From assembly GCA_021826605.1 (NCBI GenBank), contig JAKAZF010000182.1, forward strand, positions 1-6,248: a stretch of 6,248 nucleotides of DNA. Direction: 5' to 3'. Every line of letters begins with the position of its first letter. Position 1 is the stretch's first letter. Origin of the DNA: Planctomycetota bacterium (GTDB lineage Bacteria; Planctomycetota; Phycisphaerae; WQYP01). A program made the position numbers and the translations under genes. Under the pieces are notes generated by a model. It did not search any database. It was given only the letters and a program-made list of their open reading frames with translations, and was not told the origin of the DNA. Below are positions 1-6,248 of this stretch, piece by piece.

Positions 1-2166
1 CAGGATTTTGCCATGGCGTTGGGCGGTAAATACAAGGTGATAATGCCCGGCCACCGGAGGCATATAGTTGCGTGTATACATGCCGATGTTGCTGTATCTT
101 GCGTGCAGTGGAAGTGTGTGTTTTTTTCCGTCCGGACCGGTCAGAACCGCGGAAACATGGGCGTAGCGCGTCAGTTGGCCGCGGGCGTCGGTTACTTCGA
201 CTCGCAATTTTACATTGCGTCCGGTGTCATAGCGTTCGCGGCGGATCATGGCGGTTACGGAAGATCCCTTTAAGGTTTTAATTTTGCTTTCACCGGCCAG
301 CCAGCGGACTAACTGCCCCCAAAAGCGATGATAGGGTGATCGCAGCCCCATGGTCCGCAGCGCGAGTTGCCAGCGGTAAGTGGTATCGGCGGCAAAGGCG
401 GCAACCCGGCCTTTCCCATAATGCTGCACCGCCAGAACAATCGCGGCGCTGCCGTTAACTTGTGCTTCCGGGTCGGTTAACAGCACTGTAGCACCGGATT
501 TGGGACCGGCAAACGCGACACAACCGGCGAGCTTGGGCAGTTGATTTTTGGCCGCCGCCCCATCCGGAGAATCAAACCATGAAGTGATTCCTTGAAAAAT
601 CGGGCTTTTCAGGCCAAAAGCGGTCAGTTGCGGAACAAAGGGGGTATCGAGCTGCGCCGGTTGCACCGGCTGAAGATCAACGGGAAATGCCGAGGCCAGA
701 TCGGATTCGCCCCAATCCCCGCTGGCAAAATTCTGCTGCCCGCCGATCATGATCAATCCCGCTCCATTTCGCAGCACATCTTTCAATTGCGTTTGCTGCG
801 CGCGGGTCAAAAAGCTGGAACGCACATCCCCCAGAATAATGACCTTAAATTCCTTCCACTGAGCCAGTGTGTCCGGCAGAGCGGTCAGGTGCTTGTTGGC
901 ACCGCGAATCATAAAATAACCGGGACGGGTCTGAATCAGACTGACCAGATTAACATTGGGATCCGTGGACAAATCCTGTTCCAGCGGCCCGACTTCCGGC
1001 CGGATGCGTCCTTCCAGATACAGCACCGCGATTTTGGGATTGGTTATCAACATTGGAAACTGCTGCTTATTGCCCGCGGTGGTACGCTCGGCGGGATCCA
1101 CGGGGATTCGGGCGGTTAAGACCAGGCGGCCAACTTTGCGCGGCGTGAATTGAAAGTGAACCGATTGCGGCACCGGTCCGGAATGCAATACCAGCCGATG
1201 TTCGGCGAGTTGTTTCTTTCCGTCCATGAGATACACATGAATGGTGCGGTCATTAAAGGCACTTGAGCGGATCAGGGCGGCAAGAGAAACCTGCGTATCC
1301 ACCGGCGCGGCCTCCGGACCGTTGACGCGGACAATTTCAATCTGCGGAACTCCTGCGGCATGGGTGGATGTGGAACCGACGCGCACGGGATATACCCGTA
1401 TCGGCAGATGAGCCAGGGTGCTGAGGTGGGTAGGACCGTTCTGAATTCCGTCACTGAAAAGAACCAGTTGATGCACGCCGGAATTCACCGCCATTTTGAT
1501 CGCGGTTGGCAGATCCGTCTGCTTGCCATCCGGGGCGATAGAGGTCCATTGGGCGGCACCGGCCAGCGGCGCATTGTGAATGCCGTCATACGCGAAACAT
1601 TTAATGGCAAAATGGCTTTTCAGATTATGGATCAGCATGCGCGCCGCCTGCACACCCAGCAAATACCGGCTCGGCTCATTGGGCTGATCATTGACGCTCA
1701 TGGATCCGGAGGCATCAATCATGACCCCCAGCGTCGGCATATGGTGCGGCACGGTGATCCAGGCGAGTACAGGCTGAAACATCAGTAATAATATAAAGGC
1801 CATCCCCACAAGGCGCAACGCAAACAGCGATACAATTCTGCGTTTGCCCAGAACCTGATAAACACGTTTATAAAACAGCCAGATCGCCAGAGCGGCAATG
1901 GCAAATGTGAAGAGCAACGCGATAAATATTTCACGCGCCGAGGGAAATATTAAGACCATCAGACCATAGATAATCGCCACACCGCCGGCCACCATCGCGG
2001 TCCATGGCATGGGTTCCCGCCGGAGACCCGAATCCGGTTCGGCCTGCCGCACATTAAGCCAGCTATAGACGCCCAGCGCCAATCCCACCGCCAGCGCCAC
2101 GATGCCCCACCAGGCGAAACCCTGCTGGCCTAAAAAGTGCAGTTCTACCGTGGCGATTACCTGCAT
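1..2166 (-). CDS. Membrane-anchored VWA protein with glutamine-amidotransferase-like domain (3'-partial)
   Basis: The frame is open from ATG at 2166 to the left edge (722 codons, no stop), so the C-terminus lies outside the window. Two in-frame TAG codons just upstream fix the start at 2166; the ribosome site is weak (AGG, 8 bases before ATG). Four hydrophobic segments (about residues 17-37, 56-74, 80-99, 113-135) precede a VWA domain (about 144-265) with an intact metal-ion site: DASGS at 151-155, T217 and D239 in FSDG. A beta-rich linker (about 275-375) leads to a class I amidotransferase-like fold (about 379-632) with YLEGRIRPE at 383-391, GGQQNF at 475-480 and YGKGRVAAFAADTTYRW at 583-599. 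A beta-sandwich-like segment starts near 637. The GGQQNF loop, where active amidotransferases would carry a nucleophilic Cys, has none, so I infer a non-catalytic binding module. Relatives occur in planctomycetes, often beside MoxR ATPase and DUF58 genes; neither is upstream here. The likely place is the inner membrane with the large domains outside the cytoplasm. The family call is firm; the role is unknown. Confidence 0.93.
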   Translation of the reverse strand, partial: MQVIATVELHFLGQQGFAWWGIVALAVGLALGVYSWLNVRQAEPDSGLRREPMPWTAMVAGGVAIIYGLMVLIFPSAREIFIALLFTFAIAALAIWLFYKRVYQVLGKRRIVSLFALRLVGMAFILLLMFQPVLAWITVPHHMPTLGVMIDASGSMSVNDQPNEPSRYLLGVQAARMLIHNLKSHFAIKCFAYDGIHNAPLAGAAQWTSIAPDGKQTDLPTAIKMAVNSGVHQLVLFSDGIQNGPTHLSTLAHLPIRVYPVRVGSTSTHAAGVPQIEIVRVNGPEAAPVDTQVSLAALIRSSAFNDRTIHVYLMDGKKQLAEHRLVLHSGPVPQSVHFQFTPRKVGRLVLTARIPVDPAERTTAGNKQQFPMLITNPKIAVLYLEGRIRPEVGPLEQDLSTDPNVNLVSLIQTRPGYFMIRGANKHLTALPDTLAQWKEFKVIILGDVRSSFLTRAQQTQLKDVLRNGAGLIMIGGQQNFASGDWGESDLASAFPVDLQPVQPAQLDTPFVPQLTAFGLKSPIFQGITSWFDSPDGAAAKNQLPKLAGCVAFAGPKSGATVLLTDPEAQVNGSAAIVLAVQHYGKGRVAAFAADTTYRWQLALRTMGLRSPYHRFWGQLVRWLAGESKIKTLKGSSVTAMIRRERYDTGRNVKLRVEVTDARGQLTRYAHVSAVLTGPDGKKHTLPLHARYSNIGMYTRNYMPPVAGHYHLVFTAQRHGKIL

Positions 2167-2341
2167 GCGTTCAACCTGCTACTACGCCTGAAGCCACCAT
2201 TCCATTGCCCATAGCCGATAAATAAACGATGCCTCGACCCGGGGGCATCCACTGGCCTAACGCCGCAAAGACCCATTTGTTGTACCGCCGAGTCTTTATG
2301 CATCGCGGCGTCGGGCTGCCTGTATGGCTTTCAAGGCCAGA
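2167..2341. other. Intergenic gap between DUF1015 and VWA genes
   Basis: This 175-base spacer separates the DUF1015 stop from the VWA start. It holds a split inverted repeat (2261-2310, listed separately). After the DUF1015 TGA the same minus-strand frame stays open for 56 further codons and ends with TGA at 2173-2171, five bases before the VWA start codon. The part from ATG at 2248 would give 25 residues starting MPPGRGIVYLSAMGNG. No good ribosome site precedes that ATG, and an open run this short is not unusual by chance, so I do not call it a gene. I see no convincing promoter or T-tract terminator on the minus strand, so co-transcription of the two genes is possible. Confidence 0.6.
2261..2310. 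repeat. Split inverted repeat (possible RNA hairpin) upstream of the VWA gene
   Basis: The arm CGCCGCAAAGAC (2261-2272) is complementary to GTCTTT (2292-2297) and GCGGCG (2305-2310), which gives 12 base pairs with a 7-base bulge and a 19-base loop. CGCCG within the loop (2286-2290) could instead pair with CGGCG at 2306-2310, so two exclusive foldings are possible. No T-run follows on either strand, so it is not a standard intrinsic terminator. It lies 95 to 144 bases upstream of the VWA start and could be a processing or attenuation structure, or chance. Confidence 0.3.
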
Positions 2342-3679
2342 TCAGGACAATGAATTCAGCACCATCCCTGTGGCCAATTTGGGATAGAAAAAGGTGCTCT
2401 TCTGCGGCATAAGTTCATTGGCATTGCATAACTGCCGCACCGATTCCAATGGGGTGCTCTGCAGAACGAAGCCCGCTTGATACTGCCCCGATTGGCACAT
2501 TTCCCGCACTTCGTGGGCCACATGCGGGAAAGCCCATTGCATGGTTTTGCCTTGCGCAAACGCCGGGGCCACAATCCGATCGAATATCAGGTGCTGCAAA
2601 ATGGCGACATCCAACTGCCGCCACGGTCCGGATTTATCAGCCAACATCGGATCATTGCCGATTTTTCCCAATGGATCCTCTTCCACCGGCCGCACGACCA
2701 CAACATGATCGGACTTGGGATCGTAAATGCCCATGGCATGAAGCCCGAATTCCGGCAGTCGCTTTTCCAGGCTATCGATATCCATGCCTGGAAGTTCATC
2801 GGATACGCACTTGAGCTTATCCGCCGCGGCTTGCAGGAATGCAGCAATGGAAAATCCGGTAAGATTAGCCGCCACGCGGTGCGTTGGCAGAACAATCAGT
2901 CCCGGATCCTGCATGGCAATAAGCACAAAGAGTGCAAAATTGGCACCATGATCCTGAGGCAGGCCGGCCCCCTGCTTTTTGGCTATTTCCGCCCGATAAT
3001 TCAAGCACGTGCCGTAGCGATGGTGCCCATCGGCAATGTACACATGCTTTTCCCGCATTAAACTCTGCACGGATGCAATGACCTGCGGATCGGTTATTTT
3101 CCAGAGCTCGGATGTCACCTGCGATTGGCCGTCCTGCGACGGCAGCTTGGCCGAGGCCACCGGTCCGGAACCGCCCACTGCGGCAAATAATTTCCCGGTC
3201 ACAACATTGGCGGCATCATCATATAGCCCGAATACGGGAGACAAATTGGCATTCGTAGCCCGCATGAGCATTAAACGGTCTTCCTTGGGACCGCTGAACG
3301 TCTGTTCATGCGGGTGAATCGTGCCCTGGGGCCCGAATTCTTCCAGCCGCACGCGGCAGAACAGCCCGCGGCGCTGATAGGTTTTGCCATCATACGTATA
3401 GGTTTGCTGATACGGATACAACGCCGGGGCGGAATCGCGTTGCAGCACGCCTTGCTGCAACCATGCGGTCAGCGTTCGGGCGGCATGTTCATACGCCTCT
3501 GCGGGGCCGGCGTTTTTCGGGGGAACATGGGGCAAGTCTACTGCGACAATATTATGCGGATTTTGTGCCAGTAAGCGCTGTTTATCCGCAGTGGAAAGCA
3601 CATCATAAGGCGGTGAAATCAGCGGGGTTTGTTCGGATTGAGGATAGCGAATTGCCGAGAGGGGATGAATATCAGCCAT
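2342..3679 (-). CDS. DUF1015 family protein (COG4198-like), function unknown
   Basis: This is a complete 445-residue protein of about the usual length for the family. The ATG at 3679 is preceded by AGGA at a 7-base spacing, a good ribosome site. DUF1015 hallmarks appear in order: SPPYDV at 22-27 near the N-terminus, HPHEQTFSGPKEDRL at 122-136 followed by an RATNANLSPVFGLYDD stretch (140-155), YIADGHHRYGT at 214-224, LPTHR at 264-268, and a C-terminal MPQKSTFFYPKLATGMV at 424-440. The dense conserved His, Asp, Glu and Arg in the second and third blocks suggest an enzyme or nucleotide/phosphate-binding protein, but I cannot name a reaction. No signal peptide or membrane segment is visible, so it is probably cytoplasmic. 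It sits 444 bases after the GH92 gene and 175 bases before the VWA gene on the same strand; neither neighbour points to a function. In other bacteria, as I recall, such genes sometimes lie near serine-biosynthesis genes, which are not seen here. The family assignment is firm. Confidence 0.95.
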   Translation of the reverse strand: MADIHPLSAIRYPQSEQTPLISPPYDVLSTADKQRLLAQNPHNIVAVDLPHVPPKNAGPAEAYEHAARTLTAWLQQGVLQRDSAPALYPYQQTYTYDGKTYQRRGLFCRVRLEEFGPQGTIHPHEQTFSGPKEDRLMLMRATNANLSPVFGLYDDAANVVTGKLFAAVGGSGPVASAKLPSQDGQSQVTSELWKITDPQVIASVQSLMREKHVYIADGHHRYGTCLNYRAEIAKKQGAGLPQDHGANFALFVLIAMQDPGLIVLPTHRVAANLTGFSIAAFLQAAADKLKCVSDELPGMDIDSLEKRLPEFGLHAMGIYDPKSDHVVVVRPVEEDPLGKIGNDPMLADKSGPWRQLDVAILQHLIFDRIVAPAFAQGKTMQWAFPHVAHEVREMCQSGQYQAGFVLQSTPLESVRQLCNANELMPQKSTFFYPKLATGMVLNSLS

Positions 3680-3767
3680 TTGAGGTTCCTGTTATACAGT
3701 CCAACACACATTACTGTGCTGATTGTAAGGCCAACAACGGGTGGCTGACCAGTAAACAACCCTTTTT

Positions 3768-3784
3768 GGGAAACATTTTTTCCC
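3768..3784. repeat. Small A/T-rich hairpin
   Basis: GGGAAA (3768-3773) and TTTCCC (3779-3784) form a 6-base-pair stem around a 5-base loop. CCC at 3760-3762 can alternatively pair with the same GGG. It lies about 90 to 105 bases upstream of the DUF1015 start. The stem is weak and there is no clear T-tract beyond it, so a terminator role is doubtful; it could sit in the DUF1015 leader RNA. Confidence 0.2.
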
Positions 3785-3809
3785 GCGTCCGTCTTCTAAA
3801 CCGCGTGTT

Positions 3810-3823
3810 CCATTACGTAATGG
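3810..3823. promoter_or_regulatory. Perfect 14-base palindrome, candidate operator
   Basis: CCATTACGTAATGG is identical to its reverse complement, with no spacer. It is 130 bases upstream of the DUF1015 start and 43 bases upstream of the small plus-strand ORF, which is a typical place for a dimeric regulator to bind between divergent genes. About 0.4 such palindromes are expected by chance in the whole window, and about 0.03 in this gap. I do not recognise it as the site of a particular regulator. Confidence 0.3.
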
Positions 3824-3866
3824 GTTATGAGAATCTGTTGCCGTCGCAAGCGGAGGGAGAAAAGCG

Positions 3867-3998
3867 ATGCCGGTGTTTGTGCCGGTGGCGAATCTGCCCG
3901 CGGCAACGACTACCCAGGTGAACCAGCGGCTGCCGGATATCTGGAAAAGTCGGCAATTCAGCGACAAGAAAAGCATTCAGGTTCGGGCCGCCGCATAA
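3867..3998 (+). CDS. Possible small protein of 43 residues, unrecognised
   Basis: ATG at 3867 follows GGAGGG (3852-3857) at a 9-base spacing, the strongest Shine-Dalgarno-like sequence seen in the window. The frame runs 43 codons to TAA at 3996-3998. An in-frame TGA lies upstream (within TTATGAG, 3825-3831), so it is not the tail of a longer ORF. The product begins MPVFVPVANLPAATTTQ, then has RLPDIWKSRQF and a basic C-terminal half (KSRQFSDKKSIQVR) ending in AAA. It has no membrane segment, signal peptide or motif I recognise. It would be divergent from DUF1015 and convergent with GH92. No clear promoter is visible and short ORFs arise by chance, so the support is the ribosome site plus the lack of any competing gene. 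Confidence 0.3.
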   Translation: MPVFVPVANLPAATTTQVNQRLPDIWKSRQFSDKKSIQVRAAA

Positions 3999-4039
3999 CC
4001 GCAAATACCTCATGCCCAAAGATTACGCACACCCGGGAG

Positions 4040-4057
4040 ATACGCGGTAGACGCGGT
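4040..4057. repeat. Tandem 9-base near-repeat
   Basis: ATACGCGGT (4040-4048) is followed directly by AGACGCGGT (4049-4057), with one mismatch. It lies 67 to 84 bases beyond the GH92 stop codon. Two copies only, so it may be chance; a direct-repeat protein-binding site is the alternative. Confidence 0.2.
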
Positions 4058-4123
4058 TCACAGGGCGGACAGCGATTTCCTGTAAAGCCATGGTATTCCC
4101 CATTCAATCGTATAATAGCCAGT

Positions 4124-6248
4124 TTAAGGTTGTGTCATATCGCCAGCGGGCGGCATCGCGGCACGATTGGCAGCCCATTTTCTATTGGGTTTTGCTCCCA
4201 TCGTAAATAGCAGCGTGCCGCCACGTAGAATGGTGCGCTGATTAATCCAAAGCCGGTTAAACGGCCTGCCGTTAAGAGTAGCGGACTGAATGTAATAATC
4301 TTTCGGGCCATTTCCTATACTGCGGATGGTAAATGTTTTTCCATGCCGCAAATGCAAGGTAACGCGCCCCACAGTGGGACTGCTCAAAAGGTAAAATGAC
4401 CGCACCGGTGAAAAGGGATACAAGCCTGCTGTATTGAAAATATACCAAGCTCCCATCTGCCCTTCGTCTTCATCGCCCACCATACCGGTGGTATTGTAGA
4501 CCCGGTCCATGGTCTGGCGAGCCCAATACTGTGCCTTCCAAGGCTGCTGGACAAAATCGTAAAAGAACGCATCATGACTGCTTGGTTCATTGTTGGGGCC
4601 ATACTGACCTAGCCCCAGTATCTTAGACTCATTTTCCTCAGGAATGGGGTGACCCCAAGATGCATAGCCGCCAAGGTGAAAATCCGAGTTCATTGTGAAA
4701 TAGCGATCCAAACGCTTGATGGTGGCCTCGCGCCCGCCGAGCAGCTTAATCAGGCCATACGGGTCTTGCATGACCATCCACTGATAGGTCCAGGCATCGT
4801 CTTCAGTAAAGGGGCTACCCCACCAAATCGGGTCAAAGTGTGGCTGCCATGAGCCATTGGCATCGCGTCCCCATGGAAATTTCACCTTCGGATCAAACAC
4901 ATTGCGATAGTTGAAAGCCAACTTCCGGAATCTCTTATAATCAGCGGTTTTTCTCATGGCTTTGGCCATTTCGGCAATGGCATAATCATCATACGCCTCT
5001 TCCAGCGTGGTGGAAGTGGATTCGCCCATGGCGTTTGCCGGCAGATAACCCAGCCGCAGGTAATCTTTCAGATGCGGAATCCCGTGGCCCGGATTGTGCG
5101 GTTCAACCGTTCCATCCTTGCGTATGGCGTCGTATGCCAATGACGGGCTAAAGCCATGAATACCCTGCAGATATGCTTCGGCAATGACCGCATCGGCATC
5201 GGTTCCGACCATACAATTCCAATAGCCGGGGTTGGGCCATTCAGGTAGCCAGCCGCCTTCCTTGTAAAACCGCAGGAAGCCCCGGATGACGCGGCCATCC
5301 TGATGTCGATAAATCAAGGTCATCAAAGGAAATGCGCAACGATACACATCCCAGAAGCCGGTGCCGGTATAAAACCGTCCAGAATATACTTTACCGTTGG
5401 TCGGATTGTAATGAACGCGTTGATTGTGACCGTTGATTTCGTAAAAGCTGTGCGGATACAAGAGCACCCAGTAGAGGGATGTATAGAAAATTTCCTTTTG
5501 ACTCGCCGTCGCCCCACCGATGTCTATTTTTTTAAGCTGCCGGTTCCACACGGCCTTGGCCCGCCCGGCCACACTTTTGACGCTCCATCCAGGAATTTCG
5601 CGGCGTAAGCTGATCTCGGCCTGCCGCACGCTGATGAAGCTTGTGCCGATGCGCATGCGCAGAGTTCGTGATTGATTGGTGTTGAAAGTTAAGACCGCGC
5701 CAAGGCGGTTGCCCTTGGCTCCGAAAAGTGTTGCCGAGGATGGCTGGCGACTGAACTGGGCTACAAACCGGCACGCAAAATTCTTTGGAACCTCACCGAA
5801 ATTCCGCCATACATGCCCGATGACTACCGTGTGATGGTTGAACCGTGCGAGCTTCACTGCAGCATCCTTGGCCGATATAACGATACGCGCCATGCTTGTT
5901 TTGGGAAAGGTGAATTTAAAAATGCCGCAGCGTTTGGTGGGGGCCAGTTCAGCCAAAGTATGATAGCGAGGCAAATACACACGATAGCTGTACGGATGGG
6001 CCACCTCTCGCTTATGGGTGAATGAGGATGCCCACTTGACCGGACTGGTTTGCACCGGACCAACTTCCGGCATGATGTTAAATTGACCGTAATCTCCGGC
6101 CCATGGGTGTGCTTCATGCGTACATCGGAAACCCTGAAAGGTGGGATCAAGGTTATTGTAAAACCAATATCCGGTGTGGGTTTGCGGTGCCCAGATGGCC
6201 ATGGGCCGGGGCAGCGCGATCTCCGGGTACATATCCCCAACCGAATGC
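4124..6248 (-). CDS. Glycoside hydrolase family 92 protein, probable exo-alpha-mannosidase (5'-partial)
   Basis: The frame is open to the right edge. The Met at 6232 is internal, because codons for HSVGD precede it in frame and match the conserved N-terminal block (family pattern G-N-T-Y-P-x-I-A-L-P); probably a few dozen residues and any signal peptide are missing. Counting that Met as 1: YPEIALPRPMAIWAPQT (2-18); GFRCTHEAHPW and DYGQF (34-51), from the N-terminal beta domain; IGTSFISVRQAEISLRREIP (195-214); then the (alpha/alpha)6 catalytic domain with FWDVYRCAFPLMTLI (293-307) and GGWLPEWPNPGYWNC (326-340). TEDDAW at 476-481 supplies the likely general acid E477, and GDEDEGQMGAW at 586-596 the likely base pair D587/D589. 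Their spacing fits the Glu and two Asp of characterised calcium-dependent GH92 enzymes such as BT3990. The family inverts alpha-mannosides, usually after export to periplasm or cell surface. Some usually conserved positions differ (see findings), so the exact linkage is open. The C-terminus (TAA at 4124-4126) is complete. Confidence 0.95.
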   Translation of the reverse strand, partial: HSVGDMYPEIALPRPMAIWAPQTHTGYWFYNNLDPTFQGFRCTHEAHPWAGDYGQFNIMPEVGPVQTSPVKWASSFTHKREVAHPYSYRVYLPRYHTLAELAPTKRCGIFKFTFPKTSMARIVISAKDAAVKLARFNHHTVVIGHVWRNFGEVPKNFACRFVAQFSRQPSSATLFGAKGNRLGAVLTFNTNQSRTLRMRIGTSFISVRQAEISLRREIPGWSVKSVAGRAKAVWNRQLKKIDIGGATASQKEIFYTSLYWVLLYPHSFYEINGHNQRVHYNPTNGKVYSGRFYTGTGFWDVYRCAFPLMTLIYRHQDGRVIRGFLRFYKEGGWLPEWPNPGYWNCMVGTDADAVIAEAYLQGIHGFSPSLAYDAIRKDGTVEPHNPGHGIPHLKDYLRLGYLPANAMGESTSTTLEEAYDDYAIAEMAKAMRKTADYKRFRKLAFNYRNVFDPKVKFPWGRDANGSWQPHFDPIWWGSPFTEDDAWTYQWMVMQDPYGLIKLLGGREATIKRLDRYFTMNSDFHLGGYASWGHPIPEENESKILGLGQYGPNNEPSSHDAFFYDFVQQPWKAQYWARQTMDRVYNTTGMVGDEDEGQMGAWYIFNTAGLYPFSPVRSFYLLSSPTVGRVTLHLRHGKTFTIRSIGNGPKDYYIQSATLNGRPFNRLWINQRTILRGGTLLFTMGAKPNRKWAANRAAMPPAGDMTQP

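Larger units (their letters stand above)
3680..4123. other. Intergenic region between GH92 and DUF1015
   Basis: This is the only gene-poor stretch over 300 bases. Going up in coordinate it holds the DUF1015 ribosome site, a TACAAT-like minus-strand -10 candidate (plus-strand ATTGTA at 3722-3727, no good -35 element), a small hairpin (3768-3784), a perfect 14-base palindrome (3810-3823), a possible 43-codon plus-strand ORF (3867-3998) and a tandem 9-base near-repeat (4040-4057). No intrinsic terminator for GH92 is evident. A minus-strand frame of 94 codons (3976-3692) lacks a ribosome site and resembles nothing I know. I see no tRNA or known structured RNA. Confidence 0.6.

Noticed and set aside
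121..130. Run of seven A on the minus strand (GGA AAA AAA) in the VWA gene, a possible slippery site
   Set aside because: The protein remains sensible on both sides in the zero frame, and I see no downstream stimulatory structure. A short homopolymer is the simpler reading.
592..1119. Long plus-strand ORF of 175 codons inside the VWA gene
   Set aside because: It lies in exact antisense codon register to a clearly real gene, a known artefact of codon bias. Its translation shows no recognisable motif. The plus-strand ORF at 1360-1788 is rejected for the same reason.
2477..3061. Plus-strand ORF of 194 codons opposite DUF1015
   Set aside because: Also in antisense register with DUF1015, whose family motifs are unambiguous on the minus strand. 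No ribosome site or recognisable domain.
3687..3692. TATAAC on the minus strand close to the DUF1015 start as a -10 element
   Set aside because: Transcription would begin about 7 bases before the ATG and would remove the good Shine-Dalgarno, so it is unlikely to be the main promoter.
3692..3976. Minus-strand ORF of 94 codons just upstream of DUF1015
   Set aside because: No Shine-Dalgarno before its ATG, composition rich in Trp, Cys and Arg with no domain pattern, and it overlaps the palindrome, the hairpin and the better-supported small plus-strand ORF.
4060..4085. ACAGG...CCTGT inverted repeat downstream of GH92 as a terminator
   Set aside because: Only five base pairs with a 14-base loop and no T-tract on the minus strand.
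4111..4116. Exact TATAAT on the plus strand near the GH92 3' end
   Set aside because: No acceptable -35 sequence at 16-18 bases, and the transcript would run only antisense into GH92 with no plus-strand gene following.

Overview
The window holds three long protein-coding genes, all on the minus strand, so transcription runs from right to left. They are a GH92-family glycoside hydrolase (4124-6248, N-terminus cut by the right edge), a complete DUF1015-family protein (2342-3679), and a membrane-anchored von Willebrand factor A (VWA) protein with a glutamine-amidotransferase-like domain (1-2166, C-terminus cut by the left edge). The VWA reading frame is open for 722 codons and reaches the edge without a stop.

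The organism is a bacterium of moderately high GC. The four-helix + VWA + degenerate class I amidotransferase-like architecture is typical of Planctomycetota and other PVC-group bacteria. GH92 enzymes are common in Bacteroidota and PVC polysaccharide degraders. A planctomycete is therefore the best guess, but it is an inference from protein families only.

Layout from right to left. GH92 occupies 6248-4124. A 444-base gap (4123-3680) follows, the only sizeable non-coding stretch. It contains a possible 43-codon plus-strand ORF with a strong Shine-Dalgarno-like sequence, a perfect 14-base palindrome and a small hairpin. DUF1015 (3679-2342) has a clear Shine-Dalgarno. A 175-base gap (2341-2167) contains a split inverted repeat. 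The VWA protein then starts at 2166 and runs off the left edge.

The three genes do not form an obvious pathway. GH92 would trim alpha-mannosides outside the cytoplasm, DUF1015 is a conserved family with no function I can assign, and the VWA protein is a probable envelope protein. The gaps of 444 and 175 bases argue against a tight operon, although DUF1015 and the VWA gene could share a transcript. I see no mobile element, CRISPR array, tRNA or rRNA. Nothing here amounts to a clear new system; the most open items are the 3680-4123 intergenic region and the two poorly understood protein families.
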